A DNA stretch of 64,000 nt from CAVZCK01 sp963798805 (GTDB taxonomy: Bacteria > Pseudomonadota > Alphaproteobacteria > Rhizobiales > Rhodomicrobiaceae), in NCBI GenBank assembly GCA_963798805.1, contig CAWCVC010000011.1, positions 310,001 to 374,000 on the forward strand, given 5' to 3'. Positions 17,678 to 26,216 of this stretch are shown one piece after another. Position 1 is the stretch's first letter, and every line of letters begins with the position of its first letter. The position numbers and the translations under genes were made by a program. The notes beneath the pieces are model-generated. The model saw only the letters and a program-made list of their open reading frames with translations. It had not been told where the DNA came from and searched no databases.

Positions 17678-19702
17678 ATGAAGCGAATATCCGGTATTTC
17701 GATGCTTTCCTGCGCTTTCGCGAGCGCCACACTGATAAGCGCAGCATTCCTTAGCCAGAGTGCTGTCGCCGGGTCCGGCGAGGCTGTGGGGACCCAAACC
17801 GTACAAGCACAGCCCAGGTTGAGCGTGGCGGAGAATAACGGAGCGGCCGGAGAAACCGATCCGAACGCTGCGCTCGAAGCTCTTGTCAAACAGGACGAGC
17901 AGAAAAGAGCCCAAGCTGAAGGAGCGGCGAACGTCGCGATCCAAGACGGCGAGCAGAAGCTGTCTGCGACCGCAAATGCACAAGCGGATGGCGATGGGCA
18001 GACGTCTATACTCGCCGCAGCGGCGAGGGCCTCGAAAGGCAAAGAATCACCCATCCCCGCGGTCGACGCGGAGACTCTCTCCCTCTATCCCACCGCTGCG
18101 CAATGTGGCGAATGCCATAAACAAATCTACGAGGAATGGTCGTCGTCGCAGCATGCCTATGCGTCGATCTCGCCGATGTTCCAAAAGTTCGAGCAGAAGT
18201 TCACAGAGCTGACCAAGGGAACGGTCGGCACCTTCTGTGTCCGCTGCCATCAGCAGGTCGGCACCCAACTCGGCGAGAAGCGCGATACGCCGCTTTGGAA
18301 GCGCGCCGCGATCTCGCGCGAAGGCGTGAGCTGCATCACCTGCCACCGGGTCAAGGAGCAGTACGGCAAGGTCAACGGCGAGCGCCGGGTCGAGCCGGGC
18401 AAGATCTACGATCCGGTCTACGGTAGCGGCAAAGGCAGCGTCATCAAAGATATCCTCGCCAATAAGGAAACCTACTCCGTCAAAACCAGCGATGACGGAC
18501 GCGGTAACTCGATCCACAACGGCATGATGACGAACCCCCAGATCAGCAAAGCGGAGTTCTGCGTCAGCTGCCATCAGGTTGCCGTCAACCTGGGCATCAA
18601 GCTTGAGATCGTCTGGGATCAGTATCGCGACAGCCCGGCACGCAAGGCCGGCGTCACCTGCCAGGACTGCCATATGGGCAAGGTGCCCGGAAAGGCCGAG
18701 GGCTATGCGATCGCGCCCTCCGCCATAATCGGCGGCAAGGAGATCAACCCGGGACGCAAGCATGCCGATCACCGCTTCCTCGGCCCGGGCTATTCGATCG
18801 CCCACCCCGGCATCTTCCCACAGAACAAGAAGGCTCAGGTCTTTAGCATCAAGAAATGGCTGCAGTTCAACTGGCGCGCCGGTTGGGGCACCGCCGACTT
18901 CGAGGACAAGGTCGCCAGCGGCGCGATCAAGGTCAACTTCCCTGAGGCCTGGGCCAATGAGGCCGATCGTGAAGATGCCTGGCAGATCGTCTCGGACAAC
19001 TTCGGATCGCTCAGGAAGCGGTACGCAGCCAGGCGGCAGCTCATGGAGAACGGCAGCAAAGTCGAGGGTCCCTTCATCCAGAGCGATCCGAGAGTCGGCA
19101 GCGATCTGGCGTTCTCCTACAAAATCACGAACACCAATACGGGGCACAATCTGCCATCCGGTTCGCTGGGTGCGCAGCCGCAGCTCTGGGTGAACGTCGC
19201 CGTCATCGATCCCGACGGCAAGAACGTCTGGGAGTCGGGCTATCTCGACACCATTGGCGACCTAGCCGATGTGCACAGCGACGACACCATGAATGGCCGC
19301 ATCGCGAAGGACCAACAGCTGGTGAATTTCCAGACCAAGTTCCTGACCACCAACGTCGCGGGCACGGACCGCGAGATGGCCCTGCCAGTGAACTTCGACG
19401 TGGACCAGCTGCCATTCCTGCGCCCGCCGGAGGTCCCGACCACGGTTCTCAACCATCCGCCGTTTGTGCGCATGGAGAACCACTCGCTGACGCCGCTGGG
19501 TGAGCATACGGCCAGTTACAAAGTGCCGGGTAACCTGATCAAGAAGCCTGGCAGGTACCGCCTCGCCTTCCGGTTGCGGAGCCGTTCCGAGCCCATCTAC
19601 TTCATGCAATTCGTCGGTGCCACCAAGGAAATGGAGCAGCGCATGAACGAGTGGATGACCAACTTCCACGTCTTCACGAAGGAGTTCGATGTGAAGGGCT
19701 AG
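17678..19702 (+). CDS. Pentahaem cytochrome c with C-terminal beta domain
   Basis: 674 aa. Signal peptide (MKRISGISMLSCAFASATL...), then a ~95-residue low-complexity Ala/Gln/Asp linker. The haem domain has five CXXCH sites: CGECH, CVRCH, CITCH, CVSCH and CQDCH. The first (YPTAAQCGECHKQIYEEWSS) is typical of the c554/multihaem superfamily. From ~residue 465 there is a haem-free domain beginning ITNTNTGHNLPSGSLG and rich in beta strands, a form found on several secreted multihaem cytochromes where it aids binding or assembly. It lies upstream of the beta-barrel gene. Inferred role: periplasmic or outer-membrane electron carrier that docks with the barrel. Confidence 0.88.
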   Translation: MKRISGISMLSCAFASATLISAAFLSQSAVAGSGEAVGTQTVQAQPRLSVAENNGAAGETDPNAALEALVKQDEQKRAQAEGAANVAIQDGEQKLSATANAQADGDGQTSILAAAARASKGKESPIPAVDAETLSLYPTAAQCGECHKQIYEEWSSSQHAYASISPMFQKFEQKFTELTKGTVGTFCVRCHQQVGTQLGEKRDTPLWKRAAISREGVSCITCHRVKEQYGKVNGERRVEPGKIYDPVYGSGKGSVIKDILANKETYSVKTSDDGRGNSIHNGMMTNPQISKAEFCVSCHQVAVNLGIKLEIVWDQYRDSPARKAGVTCQDCHMGKVPGKAEGYAIAPSAIIGGKEINPGRKHADHRFLGPGYSIAHPGIFPQNKKAQVFSIKKWLQFNWRAGWGTADFEDKVASGAIKVNFPEAWANEADREDAWQIVSDNFGSLRKRYAARRQLMENGSKVEGPFIQSDPRVGSDLAFSYKITNTNTGHNLPSGSLGAQPQLWVNVAVIDPDGKNVWESGYLDTIGDLADVHSDDTMNGRIAKDQQLVNFQTKFLTTNVAGTDREMALPVNFDVDQLPFLRPPEVPTTVLNHPPFVRMENHSLTPLGEHTASYKVPGNLIKKPGRYRLAFRLRSRSEPIYFMQFVGATKEMEQRMNEWMTNFHVFTKEFDVKG

Positions 19703-19717
19703 TTACCCAAAAAGCCG

Positions 19718-19783
19718 AAGGTTTCGGATTGGGGACCCGCATGGGGCTTCAAAGAAGCGGGTCCCCAGCCTTTCCGAAGCCTC
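19718..19783 (+). terminator. Strong hairpin after the pentahaem cytochrome gene
   Basis: GGGGACCCGC (19731-19740) pairs with GCGGGTCCCC (19757-19766). The outer flanks GGTTTCGGA / TCCGAAGCC extend the stem with a small interruption. It begins 16-30 bp after the stop codon. There is no clean T-run, so it may be a partial terminator or a processing/stability element between this gene and the barrel gene. Confidence 0.6.
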
Positions 19784-19966
19784 TTGCGGGCCAAGAGACC
19801 CGCAGGTCGGAGCCACGACGCTCATTGTGACGGTAAGCGATCAGCGGAGGCCCAAGTGGGGTGATGAGCGCCACTTGGCGGGGTCGAAGGCCCAGTGACA
19901 ATCGTCGCCGCGCTTGAGCCCGGAGACGGGACTATCGGGTGGGAAGAAATTGAGAGGGGCTTCCAC

Positions 19967-21817
19967 ATGACTTGTGAAGCGGAGGGCAACCTTCTGTACC
20001 GCGCCAGGACAACGACCGCCCTGGCCACCATCGCGCTGATAGCCGGTGGTTATCTTGTGTTGTCCGGCACGATTGCAAAAGCTGAGTCAGGGGCAAGCGT
20101 CAATGAGGCCGGCAAGGGAGACAAGTCGATAGCGGCACGCGTAAGCGTCAACGAGGCCGGCAAGGAAGACAAGTTGATCGCTGCAGGCGCAAACAGCAAC
20201 GAGGCCCGCAAGAAAGGCAAGTTGACCGCGGCAGGCGCAAGCGCCAACGAAGCTCGCAAGGAAGGCAAGGTGATCCAGGTGTCGCCCGGCGCCTCCCGAG
20301 TCGCTCACGCCAAAGACGCTTCCCGAGCCGTTCCGAAGTACATAGTGCAATACAATACCATCGTCACGTCGGCCCAAGCGTCGCCCGACGACTTTCCAGG
20401 GGCATCCGGCGCCTCTCAGGCGTCGCCCGGCGCCACTCAGGTCGCCGCCAATACCGAAGACCTTTTCCAACCCGGTCCGCAGTACCAACAGAAGTACAAT
20501 TCCGAGAACAATGTCGACGTCTACGGCGCGAAGAAAGCGGTCGAGACGCCGCGCCCGCTGCTTGAGTTGGGTCGCGAGCAATATACCGCCGGCGAATACG
20601 ACTCGAGCAACACCCTCTTCGGCGATTTGAATCCGCTGCTCCCGGGCCTCTCCGTCTACGGTGACTGGCGGACGGCGGTCGCCTACAACAACAACAACGG
20701 CAAGGATATTGCCCAGATCGCGACCCGGCTGAACCTCGACGTCGACTTCAAGATCACCGGGACCGAACGAGTCCACGCCTTCTTTACACCGCTTCAGGAC
20801 GATGCAAAATTCACCCGCTGCGAGTTCGGCGGCGGCGATGGCGATAAGAAGTGCCATCTTGAGTCCGACCTCAACCCGCAGACGCTATTCTTCGAAGGTG
20901 ACGCCGGCTCCATCTATGCCGGTCTCTCCGGTGAGGAGAACAGTTTCGACCTGCCCTTCACCGTCGGTCTCTTCCCGCTGTTCCTGCAGAACGGCATCTG
21001 GGCGAACGACGCAATCCTCGGCGGCGCGGTGAGCCTCACCGCGAAGAACTCGGCGAAGCTGGGGCTTTCCAACTACGACATCACCTTTTTCAGCGCGTTC
21101 GACAATGTCGACAACGCGCTCGTCAAGGGGAACTCTGTCAGCCGCAACAACAACGTTGCCAACCTATATGGCGCAACCACCTTCATCGACGCCTTAGGCG
21201 GCTATATTGAAGCGGGTTACGGCCTCATACAGGGCGTCGCCGACCAGGCGGACGGCCAATACACGAACTTCCTGACCGCCTCTTACACCCGGCGCTATCA
21301 CGACACCATCTCGAATTCGACCCGCTTCTTCGGGAACTTCGGGAACGGCAAGGATGACGAAGGCTTTCTCGTCATTTCGGAGAACAGCCTGGTCTCGGGC
21401 TTGCCGAGCACGCTGCTCCCCTATGCCAATTTCTTCTTCGGCACCGGCAACCCTCAGCCCCTGGTTGATGGCAACGGCGCAGGCCTGCTGAAGAATGTCG
21501 GCATCAACTTCCAGACCGACGCTTTGACCGGTTTCCCGAAACTCAACGACACCGGCTCCAACGCCTATGGTGGCGCGATTGGCCTGCAGTATCTTTTCAA
21601 TCTGGATCAGCAGCTTGTCTTCGAGGCGGCCACGGTGCAGCCCTACGGCGATCCGATCGCCGGCGTCGGCGCCAAGGACGCGCAGTACGCCCTGGGTGTT
21701 CGCTATCAGATCCCGATCACCCAGGCTTGGCTGTTCCGCGCCGATGCTACCTATCAGATCATCGAGGGCGGCGAAGACAACTGGGGCATCCGCACCGAGC
21801 TCCGCAGGAAGTTCTGA
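19967..21817 (+). CDS. Outer-membrane beta-barrel protein (candidate porin of a cytochrome conduit)
   Basis: 616 aa from the ATG at 19967, chosen because GAGGGGC lies ~8 bp upstream; an upstream start at 19895 lacks this. Signal sequence (ALATIALIAGGYLVLSGTIAKA), then four ~20-residue tandem repeats of the form SVNEAGKxDKxIAAxA, then a ~100-residue Ala/Ser/Pro linker. From ~residue 165 there are alternating aromatic/hydrophobic strands with Asn/Gly/Asp turns (GLSVYGDWRTAVAYNNN, TNFLTASYTRRYHDTIS, QYALGVRYQIPIT). It ends in Lys-Phe; a C-terminal Phe is the usual barrel-assembly signal. The neighbouring multihaem cytochromes suggest it houses or exports electrons through the outer membrane, but no haem motif lies in the protein itself. 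Confidence 0.8.
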   Translation: MTCEAEGNLLYRARTTTALATIALIAGGYLVLSGTIAKAESGASVNEAGKGDKSIAARVSVNEAGKEDKLIAAGANSNEARKKGKLTAAGASANEARKEGKVIQVSPGASRVAHAKDASRAVPKYIVQYNTIVTSAQASPDDFPGASGASQASPGATQVAANTEDLFQPGPQYQQKYNSENNVDVYGAKKAVETPRPLLELGREQYTAGEYDSSNTLFGDLNPLLPGLSVYGDWRTAVAYNNNNGKDIAQIATRLNLDVDFKITGTERVHAFFTPLQDDAKFTRCEFGGGDGDKKCHLESDLNPQTLFFEGDAGSIYAGLSGEENSFDLPFTVGLFPLFLQNGIWANDAILGGAVSLTAKNSAKLGLSNYDITFFSAFDNVDNALVKGNSVSRNNNVANLYGATTFIDALGGYIEAGYGLIQGVADQADGQYTNFLTASYTRRYHDTISNSTRFFGNFGNGKDDEGFLVISENSLVSGLPSTLLPYANFFFGTGNPQPLVDGNGAGLLKNVGINFQTDALTGFPKLNDTGSNAYGGAIGLQYLFNLDQQLVFEAATVQPYGDPIAGVGAKDAQYALGVRYQIPITQAWLFRADATYQIIEGGEDNWGIRTELRRKF

Positions 21818-22134
21818 CCGATCGCAGACAAGCGTCCCGGCTGGGGACGGGGGCCTGGAGCAGGCCAGACCCGTCCGGCCTCAGCATACATGAGACAGGT
21901 CGGGTTTAACGGGAGATGGAGGATTTCTTAGCTCTTGTAGCGAGGTAAGGAGCGCAGATGAGGGAGAAATCCGACCGGCCGAGAACGACCGAACAGCGCG
22001 TGCGGAACATCAGCGGGCAATCAACGACGACGGTTCGACTGAATGCAAATATTTTGATATATAATTGCCCCTCCGTCATCTGATAGCGAAGATCACAAAT
22101 AATTCACCATAACATCACTATGCGAGGTGATCAC
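21818..22134. other. Intergenic region, nothing clear
   Basis: About 300 bp between the barrel gene and the BA14K-like gene. A short GGCCTGGAGCAGGCC hairpin lies near 21853. The last 80 bp are AT-rich and end in a good ribosome site for the next gene. No reading frame of note. Confidence 0.4.
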
Positions 22135-22590
22135 ATGAGTAGTCGGAATTTGTTCGCATCTATTCTGATGGCCTGCTTACCGGCGGTCGGTTTAGCGGGC
22201 CTCGCCTCAGGGGCCAATGCCGCGCCAACTGGGAAGTTCTTTCTCACTCCCGGCGAAAGCGCCAGGAATAATGTGATTGAGATCAAATATCGTGACCGCG
22301 GCCATGTGATTTACCTGCCTGTAGGTCCGAGCTATCTCTACTATGATTATCCCTACTACTACAGCCGCGGTTATTATCCCACGCATGTAGGTCCGCACTA
22401 TATCTACTATGGTCCGGGATATGTCTACTATGGTAGTTCCTACGGACGCGATTATGATGATACCGGTTACGAAGGTGTTCCCTATTCTGCGAAAGAGCGC
22501 TGTGCTCACCGTTTCCGGTCTTTCGAATGGGATACTGGTCTTTACACGACCTATGGCGGACGTAGGAAGCTTTGCCCTTACCTACGCTGA
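22135..22590 (+). CDS. BA14K-like secreted protein, Tyr/Gly-rich
   Basis: 151 aa. The start at 22135 has an ideal GAGGTGA ribosome site 5-11 bp upstream. Signal peptide (MSSRNLFASILMACLPAVGL..., cleavage near GANA). A Tyr/Pro/Gly-rich middle (residues ~65-110, many YY, YYG and YDYP phrases) is followed by the C-terminal CAHRFRSFEWDTGLYTTYGG..CP motif typical of BA14K family proteins of Rhizobiales, described as lectin-like in Brucella. The Tyr-rich stretch is unusual in extent. Function here is unknown. Confidence 0.75.
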   Translation: MSSRNLFASILMACLPAVGLAGLASGANAAPTGKFFLTPGESARNNVIEIKYRDRGHVIYLPVGPSYLYYDYPYYYSRGYYPTHVGPHYIYYGPGYVYYGSSYGRDYDDTGYEGVPYSAKERCAHRFRSFEWDTGLYTTYGGRRKLCPYLR

Positions 22591-22619
22591 TCCTGTTTGA
22601 TGGTTTGGAGCGTGATCGT

Positions 22620-22803
22620 TTAATTCGAAGCGCATCCTGAATTGACGAAATAGTTTCGGCATTCCTGTGGCGGGAAGCGATCGAGCAGGTTGTCAAGGCG
22701 TGTGCAAACGGCCTTGATCGTTGGCTCGGCGGCTTTGCGGAGCCAGTGTTTGAGCGGCAGAAGGAGGAGCTTGGCGTCGGCACTGCGGATCGGCTTGCGT
22801 GCA
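22620..22803 (-). pseudogene. IS630-family transposase, C-terminal scrap
   Basis: Read on the minus strand: LKHWLRKAAEPTIKAVC, then RFPPQECRNYFVNSGCASN and a stop at 22622-22620. AAExTI...LL..F.P.ECRNYF.N.GYAS is the usual C-terminus of one IS630 subgroup. It differs from the IS630 copy at 11954-13115. About 60 codons remain; no ends were found. Confidence 0.7.
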
Positions 22804-22858
22804 TTAGCTAAGATTTAATCCGACACATGGTGTTCTGGCTCCACGGCACAGAGGTAGC

Positions 22859-22905
22859 CGAGGCGGGGCGCGGAGCGGTCGGGGTGGCGTAGCGCCCCGC
22901 CTCGG
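22859..22905. repeat. Inverted repeat just upstream of the IS481 transposase
   Basis: CGAGGCGGGGCGC (about 22859-22871) and GCGCCCCGCCTCG (about 22892-22904) form a 13-bp GC-only stem with a ~20-nt loop, ending 16 bp before the transposase ATG. In RNA it would sit over the ribosome-binding region and could limit translation from read-through transcripts, a known strategy of insertion sequences. Confidence 0.65.
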
Positions 22906-22920
22906 CGGATTGGAGACACC

Positions 22921-23955
22921 ATGACGACCGAACAGAAAATCATTCGTGCGAAAGTTGGCCTGTTGGAGCTGGCCAAACAGCTCGGCAATGTGAGCCAGGC
23001 CTGCAAGATGATGGGCTACTCCCGCGACAGCTTTTACCGATTCAAGGAGCTGTACGAGAAAGGCGGCGACCTTGCCCTGCAGGAGATCAGCCGGAAGAAG
23101 CCGGTGATCAAGAACCGCGTTGCCGACGAGATCGAGACCGCCATTGTCGAGCTGGCGATCGAACAACCAGCTTTCGGTCAGGTACGCATTGCTAACGAAC
23201 TGGCCAAGCGGGGCTTGCGGGTCTCGCCGGCCGGCGTGCGATGCGTCTGGCTGCGGCACGACCTGGAGACGATGAAGAAGCGCCTGAAGGCACTTGAAGC
23301 CAAGAGCGCCCAGGACGGCCTGGTGCTCACGGAGGCGCAGCTTGCCGCGCTGGAGAAAGCCAAGGCGGAGAAGGAGGCGCACGGAGAATTCGAGAGCGAG
23401 CATCCGGGATACTGCGGCGCGCAAGACACCTTCTACGTCGGCAATCTGAAGGGCGTCGGGCGCGTGTACCAGCAGACCTTCATCGACACCTATGCCAAGG
23501 TGGCCTTCGCCAAGCTTTATGATCGCAAGACGCCGCTCACGGCCGCCGATCTGCTCAACGATCGCGTGGTGCCGTTCTATGACGAGCATGAAGTATCGCT
23601 GCTGCGTATGCTGACGGATCGCGGCACTGAGTATTGCGGCAACCCGGAGCGGCACGAATATGAGCTCTATCTGGCGGTCGAGGATATCGACCACAGCCGC
23701 ACGAAAACCAAAAGCCCGCAGACCAACGGCATCGTCGAGCGCTTCCACAGAACCGTGCTGAACGAGTTCTATCGCATCGCCTTCCGGCGCAAAATCTATC
23801 GGTCCATCGACGAGTTGCAGGCCGATCTCGATGCCTGGATCGCTGGCTACAATCAGGAACGCCCGCATCAAGGACGCTGGTGCTTCGGTAAGACGCCAAT
23901 GCAGACTTTCCTTGACGCAATCCCCATGGCGAAGGAGAAAATGATCGCCGCCTGA
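22921..23955 (+). CDS. IS481-family transposase
   Basis: 344 aa, apparently intact. N-terminal helix-turn-helix (QLGNVSQACKMMGYSRDSFY), then the integrase-core DDE domain: Asp in VYQQTFIDTYAKVAF, Asp in LRMLTDRGTEYCG, Glu in NGIVERFHRTVLNEF, and the closing YNQERPHQGR. Cargo-free insertion sequence. Its right end probably includes the TGTCGGGTTTCGCCTGTCCG-type sequence (read leftward) at about 23966-23985; I could not find a matching left end, so the element borders are open. Confidence 0.93.
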   Translation: MTTEQKIIRAKVGLLELAKQLGNVSQACKMMGYSRDSFYRFKELYEKGGDLALQEISRKKPVIKNRVADEIETAIVELAIEQPAFGQVRIANELAKRGLRVSPAGVRCVWLRHDLETMKKRLKALEAKSAQDGLVLTEAQLAALEKAKAEKEAHGEFESEHPGYCGAQDTFYVGNLKGVGRVYQQTFIDTYAKVAFAKLYDRKTPLTAADLLNDRVVPFYDEHEVSLLRMLTDRGTEYCGNPERHEYELYLAVEDIDHSRTKTKSPQTNGIVERFHRTVLNEFYRIAFRRKIYRSIDELQADLDAWIAGYNQERPHQGRWCFGKTPMQTFLDAIPMAKEKMIAA

Positions 23956-24487
23956 CAATATCGGACAGGCGAAACCCGACAGCTCTCCAGGCACTGGCTG
24001 TCAGAGCAAGTCTTGGCTTTTACAGCTTGCGGATGGCTTTGCCTTTATCTTCGGTGGCTTCGTGACTACGAAAATCGAGCGCTTGGGGTGTTCCGGCCGG
24101 AGCATCTGGTAGCTGGCCCCAGGACAAGCAATGCGCCGCCGATCGTCACTATGACCTGAATTGAGCTCGGATTCCGCACTGAGGCGTCCACTGAAATGCT
24201 CGGCTCGCGCCGAAACAGCAGGGTGTGGCCCAGAGCTTATGTGACTGAGCCGTCGCGGACCTTCGGAGCTGACGTTTGAGCAGACGAGGTCAAGCTTGGT
24301 GCAATCGCTTGAAGCCGAAGTCTGCTTAGCCGGACTCTCTGCCCGGCGGCTATAAGCACTGTCTCGTCAACTTGCTGCGGGAGGCCGCTCATAAGCGCGT
24401 CAGGATATCCATGTCCGGAGCTGTCGCACATGTTCGGCGAAACAGAGACGGCCGGTCTTGCAGCAAGACCGGCCAATACGCAGTTAG
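23956..24487. other. 530-bp intergenic stretch downstream of IS481
   Basis: It begins with the probable right inverted end of the IS481 element, then degenerate sequence with no frame carrying a recognisable domain. Short GC-rich frames on both strands look like chance. Probably decayed DNA. Confidence 0.4.
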
Positions 24488-24829
24488 TTAGTCGCTCGAC
24501 TGCCCCTCCGCGCCCCAGAACGCGCGGATACCCCAGATGCTGTTCGCGCCATGTCCGCCGTAGCGATCCGTGTTATCACAAAGACTCGAGTGATGGGATT
24601 GCTGGGGCTGGCCCGCAACGGGAGCATTATTGGACGCGGCTGTCGCTGTGTAAGCGCCGGTCTGCGGAGCCTGGGCCGCGACGGGAGCATTATTGGACGC
24701 GGCTGTCGCCGTGTAAACGCCGGTCTGCGGAGCCTGGGCCGCGGGAGCGTTGTAGGACTGAGCCATTGCAGCGGAGGCGCCGGTCAGAAGGAGAGCTGCG
24801 CCAAGAACGGAACGCACGACTGAGCTCAT
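24488..24829 (-). CDS. Small secreted repeat protein, unknown
   Basis: 113 aa. The start at 24829 has a perfect AGGAGGT ribosome site ~5 bp upstream. Signal peptide 1-23 (cleavage after AMA-Q). The mature part has two and a half copies of a ~27-residue unit, NAPxAxQAPQTGxYTATAAS, with DNA repeats of ~80 bp, followed by a His/Ser stretch and a Gly-rich tail with IWGIRAFWGAEGQSSD. No cysteine pairs or enzyme motif. Likely a periplasmic or surface protein; not recognised further. Confidence 0.6.
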   Translation of the reverse strand: MSSVVRSVLGAALLLTGASAAMAQSYNAPAAQAPQTGVYTATAASNNAPVAAQAPQTGAYTATAASNNAPVAGQPQQSHHSSLCDNTDRYGGHGANSIWGIRAFWGAEGQSSD

Positions 24830-24918
24830 GATGACCTCCTGTAAGAGATTTCAATCGGTTCTTGCAAGCATTTTTACTGCCACTACCATAAAGTAGATGG
24901 CGATTCTGTTGGTTTAAT

Positions 24919-24967
24919 GGCGATTTTTTGTTCATGGGGCTTGATTTAAAGGCGATTTTTTGTTCAT
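24919..24967. promoter_or_regulatory. 17-bp direct repeats in a divergent promoter region
   Basis: GGCGATTTTTTGTTCAT occurs at 24919-24935 and 24951-24967, a 32-bp period (three helical turns). A related GATGGCGATTCTGTT lies just before. It sits ~90-140 bp upstream of the secreted protein start (24829, minus) and ~300 bp upstream of yehZ (25265, plus). It could be an operator for either gene; the binding protein is unknown. Confidence 0.45.
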
Positions 24968-25264
24968 AGCTCGATGTAACGGCTTAGCGAGAACGCATCG
25001 TCCCGGACTGATCTCCCCGCCGCTGATCGTGCGCGTGGACGCCCCACGCAGCTGATCAATCCGCTCAATCCGCCGTCAACACTGGCCCGATGACGAGCGG
25101 CAGCCGATCAGATGTTGCTTCCGTTTATTGGCCTCCAACGCGAAATTGTGATCGGTTGTCTCGATCAGAGACCAAACCATCCCCACAGTGGTCACTGGCG
25201 CTACACCATTGAGGGCCAGTTCGCGTGGCTGCATTCGCGTGCCCAGGAGAAAGGAAATCCCGCG

Positions 25265-26176
25265 ATGTCCCTGAAAAACAGCCTCATCGGCGCCGTGCTC
25301 GCATTTGCCATGACTGCCGGGGCTGCCGATGCGCAGGTCGTCGTCTCGTCGAAGATCGACACGGAAGGCGGGGTACTCGGCAACATCATCCTTCTGGTGC
25401 TCGGTGCCAATGGCATCGCGACCACCAATCGCCTCCAGCTCGGCGGCACCCCGGTGGTGCGCAAGGCGATCATGGCCAGCCAGATCGACATCTATCCCGA
25501 ATACACCGGCAACGGTGCGTTCTTCTTTCAGAAGACCGACGGTCCGGTCTGGAAGAATGCCGCCAAGGCCTATGAGACCGTCAAGAAGCTGGATTATGAC
25601 GCCAACAAGATCGTCTGGCTGACACCATCGCCCGCCAACAACACCTGGGCGATCGCGCTGCGCAAGGACATTGCGGAAGCCAACAAGCTGAAAACACTCT
25701 CGGACTTCGGCAAATACGTGTCCGGCGGCGGGAACGTGATTCTCGCGGCATCGGCGGAGTTCGTGAATTCGGCGGCCGCGCTGCCGGCTTTCCAGAAGGC
25801 ATACGGATTCACGTTGAAACCCGAGCAGCTGATTACGCTTTCGGGCGGTGACACCGCCGCCACCATTGCGGCAGCCGCGAACCAGACGAATGGCGCCAAC
25901 GCCGCCATGGTCTACGGCACCGATGGCGGTATCGCCTCCTCCGGTCTTGTGGTGCTCGAAGACGACAAGGGCGTGCAGCCAGTCTATCAGCCGGCGCCGA
26001 TCATCCGAGAGACTGTGCTGAAGGAACATCCGCAGATCGAAGCGCTGCTGAAGCCCGTATTCGAGAAGCTCGACCTTACCACACTGCAGGGGCTCAATGG
26101 CCGTGTGCAGGTCGGCGGTGAGCCGGCCAAAATGGTCGCCCAGGATTTTCTGAAGAAGAACGGGTTCTTGAAGTAG
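25265..26176 (+). CDS. yehZ: Osmoprotectant ABC transporter, substrate-binding protein (YehZ/OsmF-like)
   Basis: 303 aa. The start at 25265 follows AGGAGAAAGGA. Signal peptide 1-23 (AGAADA/QVVV). The mature part matches the OpuAC/ProX-type glycine-betaine binding family in its YehZ branch: VVVSSKIDTEGGVLGNIILL, QIDIYPEYTGNGAFFF, and the closing VGGEPAKMVAQDFLKK. It binds a compatible solute such as betaine in the periplasm and hands it to the YehY/YehW permeases. First gene of a four-gene set in the same order as the E. coli yehZYXW operon. Confidence 0.92.
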   Translation: MSLKNSLIGAVLAFAMTAGAADAQVVVSSKIDTEGGVLGNIILLVLGANGIATTNRLQLGGTPVVRKAIMASQIDIYPEYTGNGAFFFQKTDGPVWKNAAKAYETVKKLDYDANKIVWLTPSPANNTWAIALRKDIAEANKLKTLSDFGKYVSGGGNVILAASAEFVNSAAALPAFQKAYGFTLKPEQLITLSGGDTAATIAAAANQTNGANAAMVYGTDGGIASSGLVVLEDDKGVQPVYQPAPIIRETVLKEHPQIEALLKPVFEKLDLTTLQGLNGRVQVGGEPAKMVAQDFLKKNGFLK

Positions 26177-26216
26177 TCATGATCGCGCGGGATGCCGAAT
26201 ATTATAGGCACGTCTC

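Noticed and set aside
24237..24476. 79-codon minus-strand frame downstream of IS481
   Set aside because: No signal, domain or ribosome site; probably chance.
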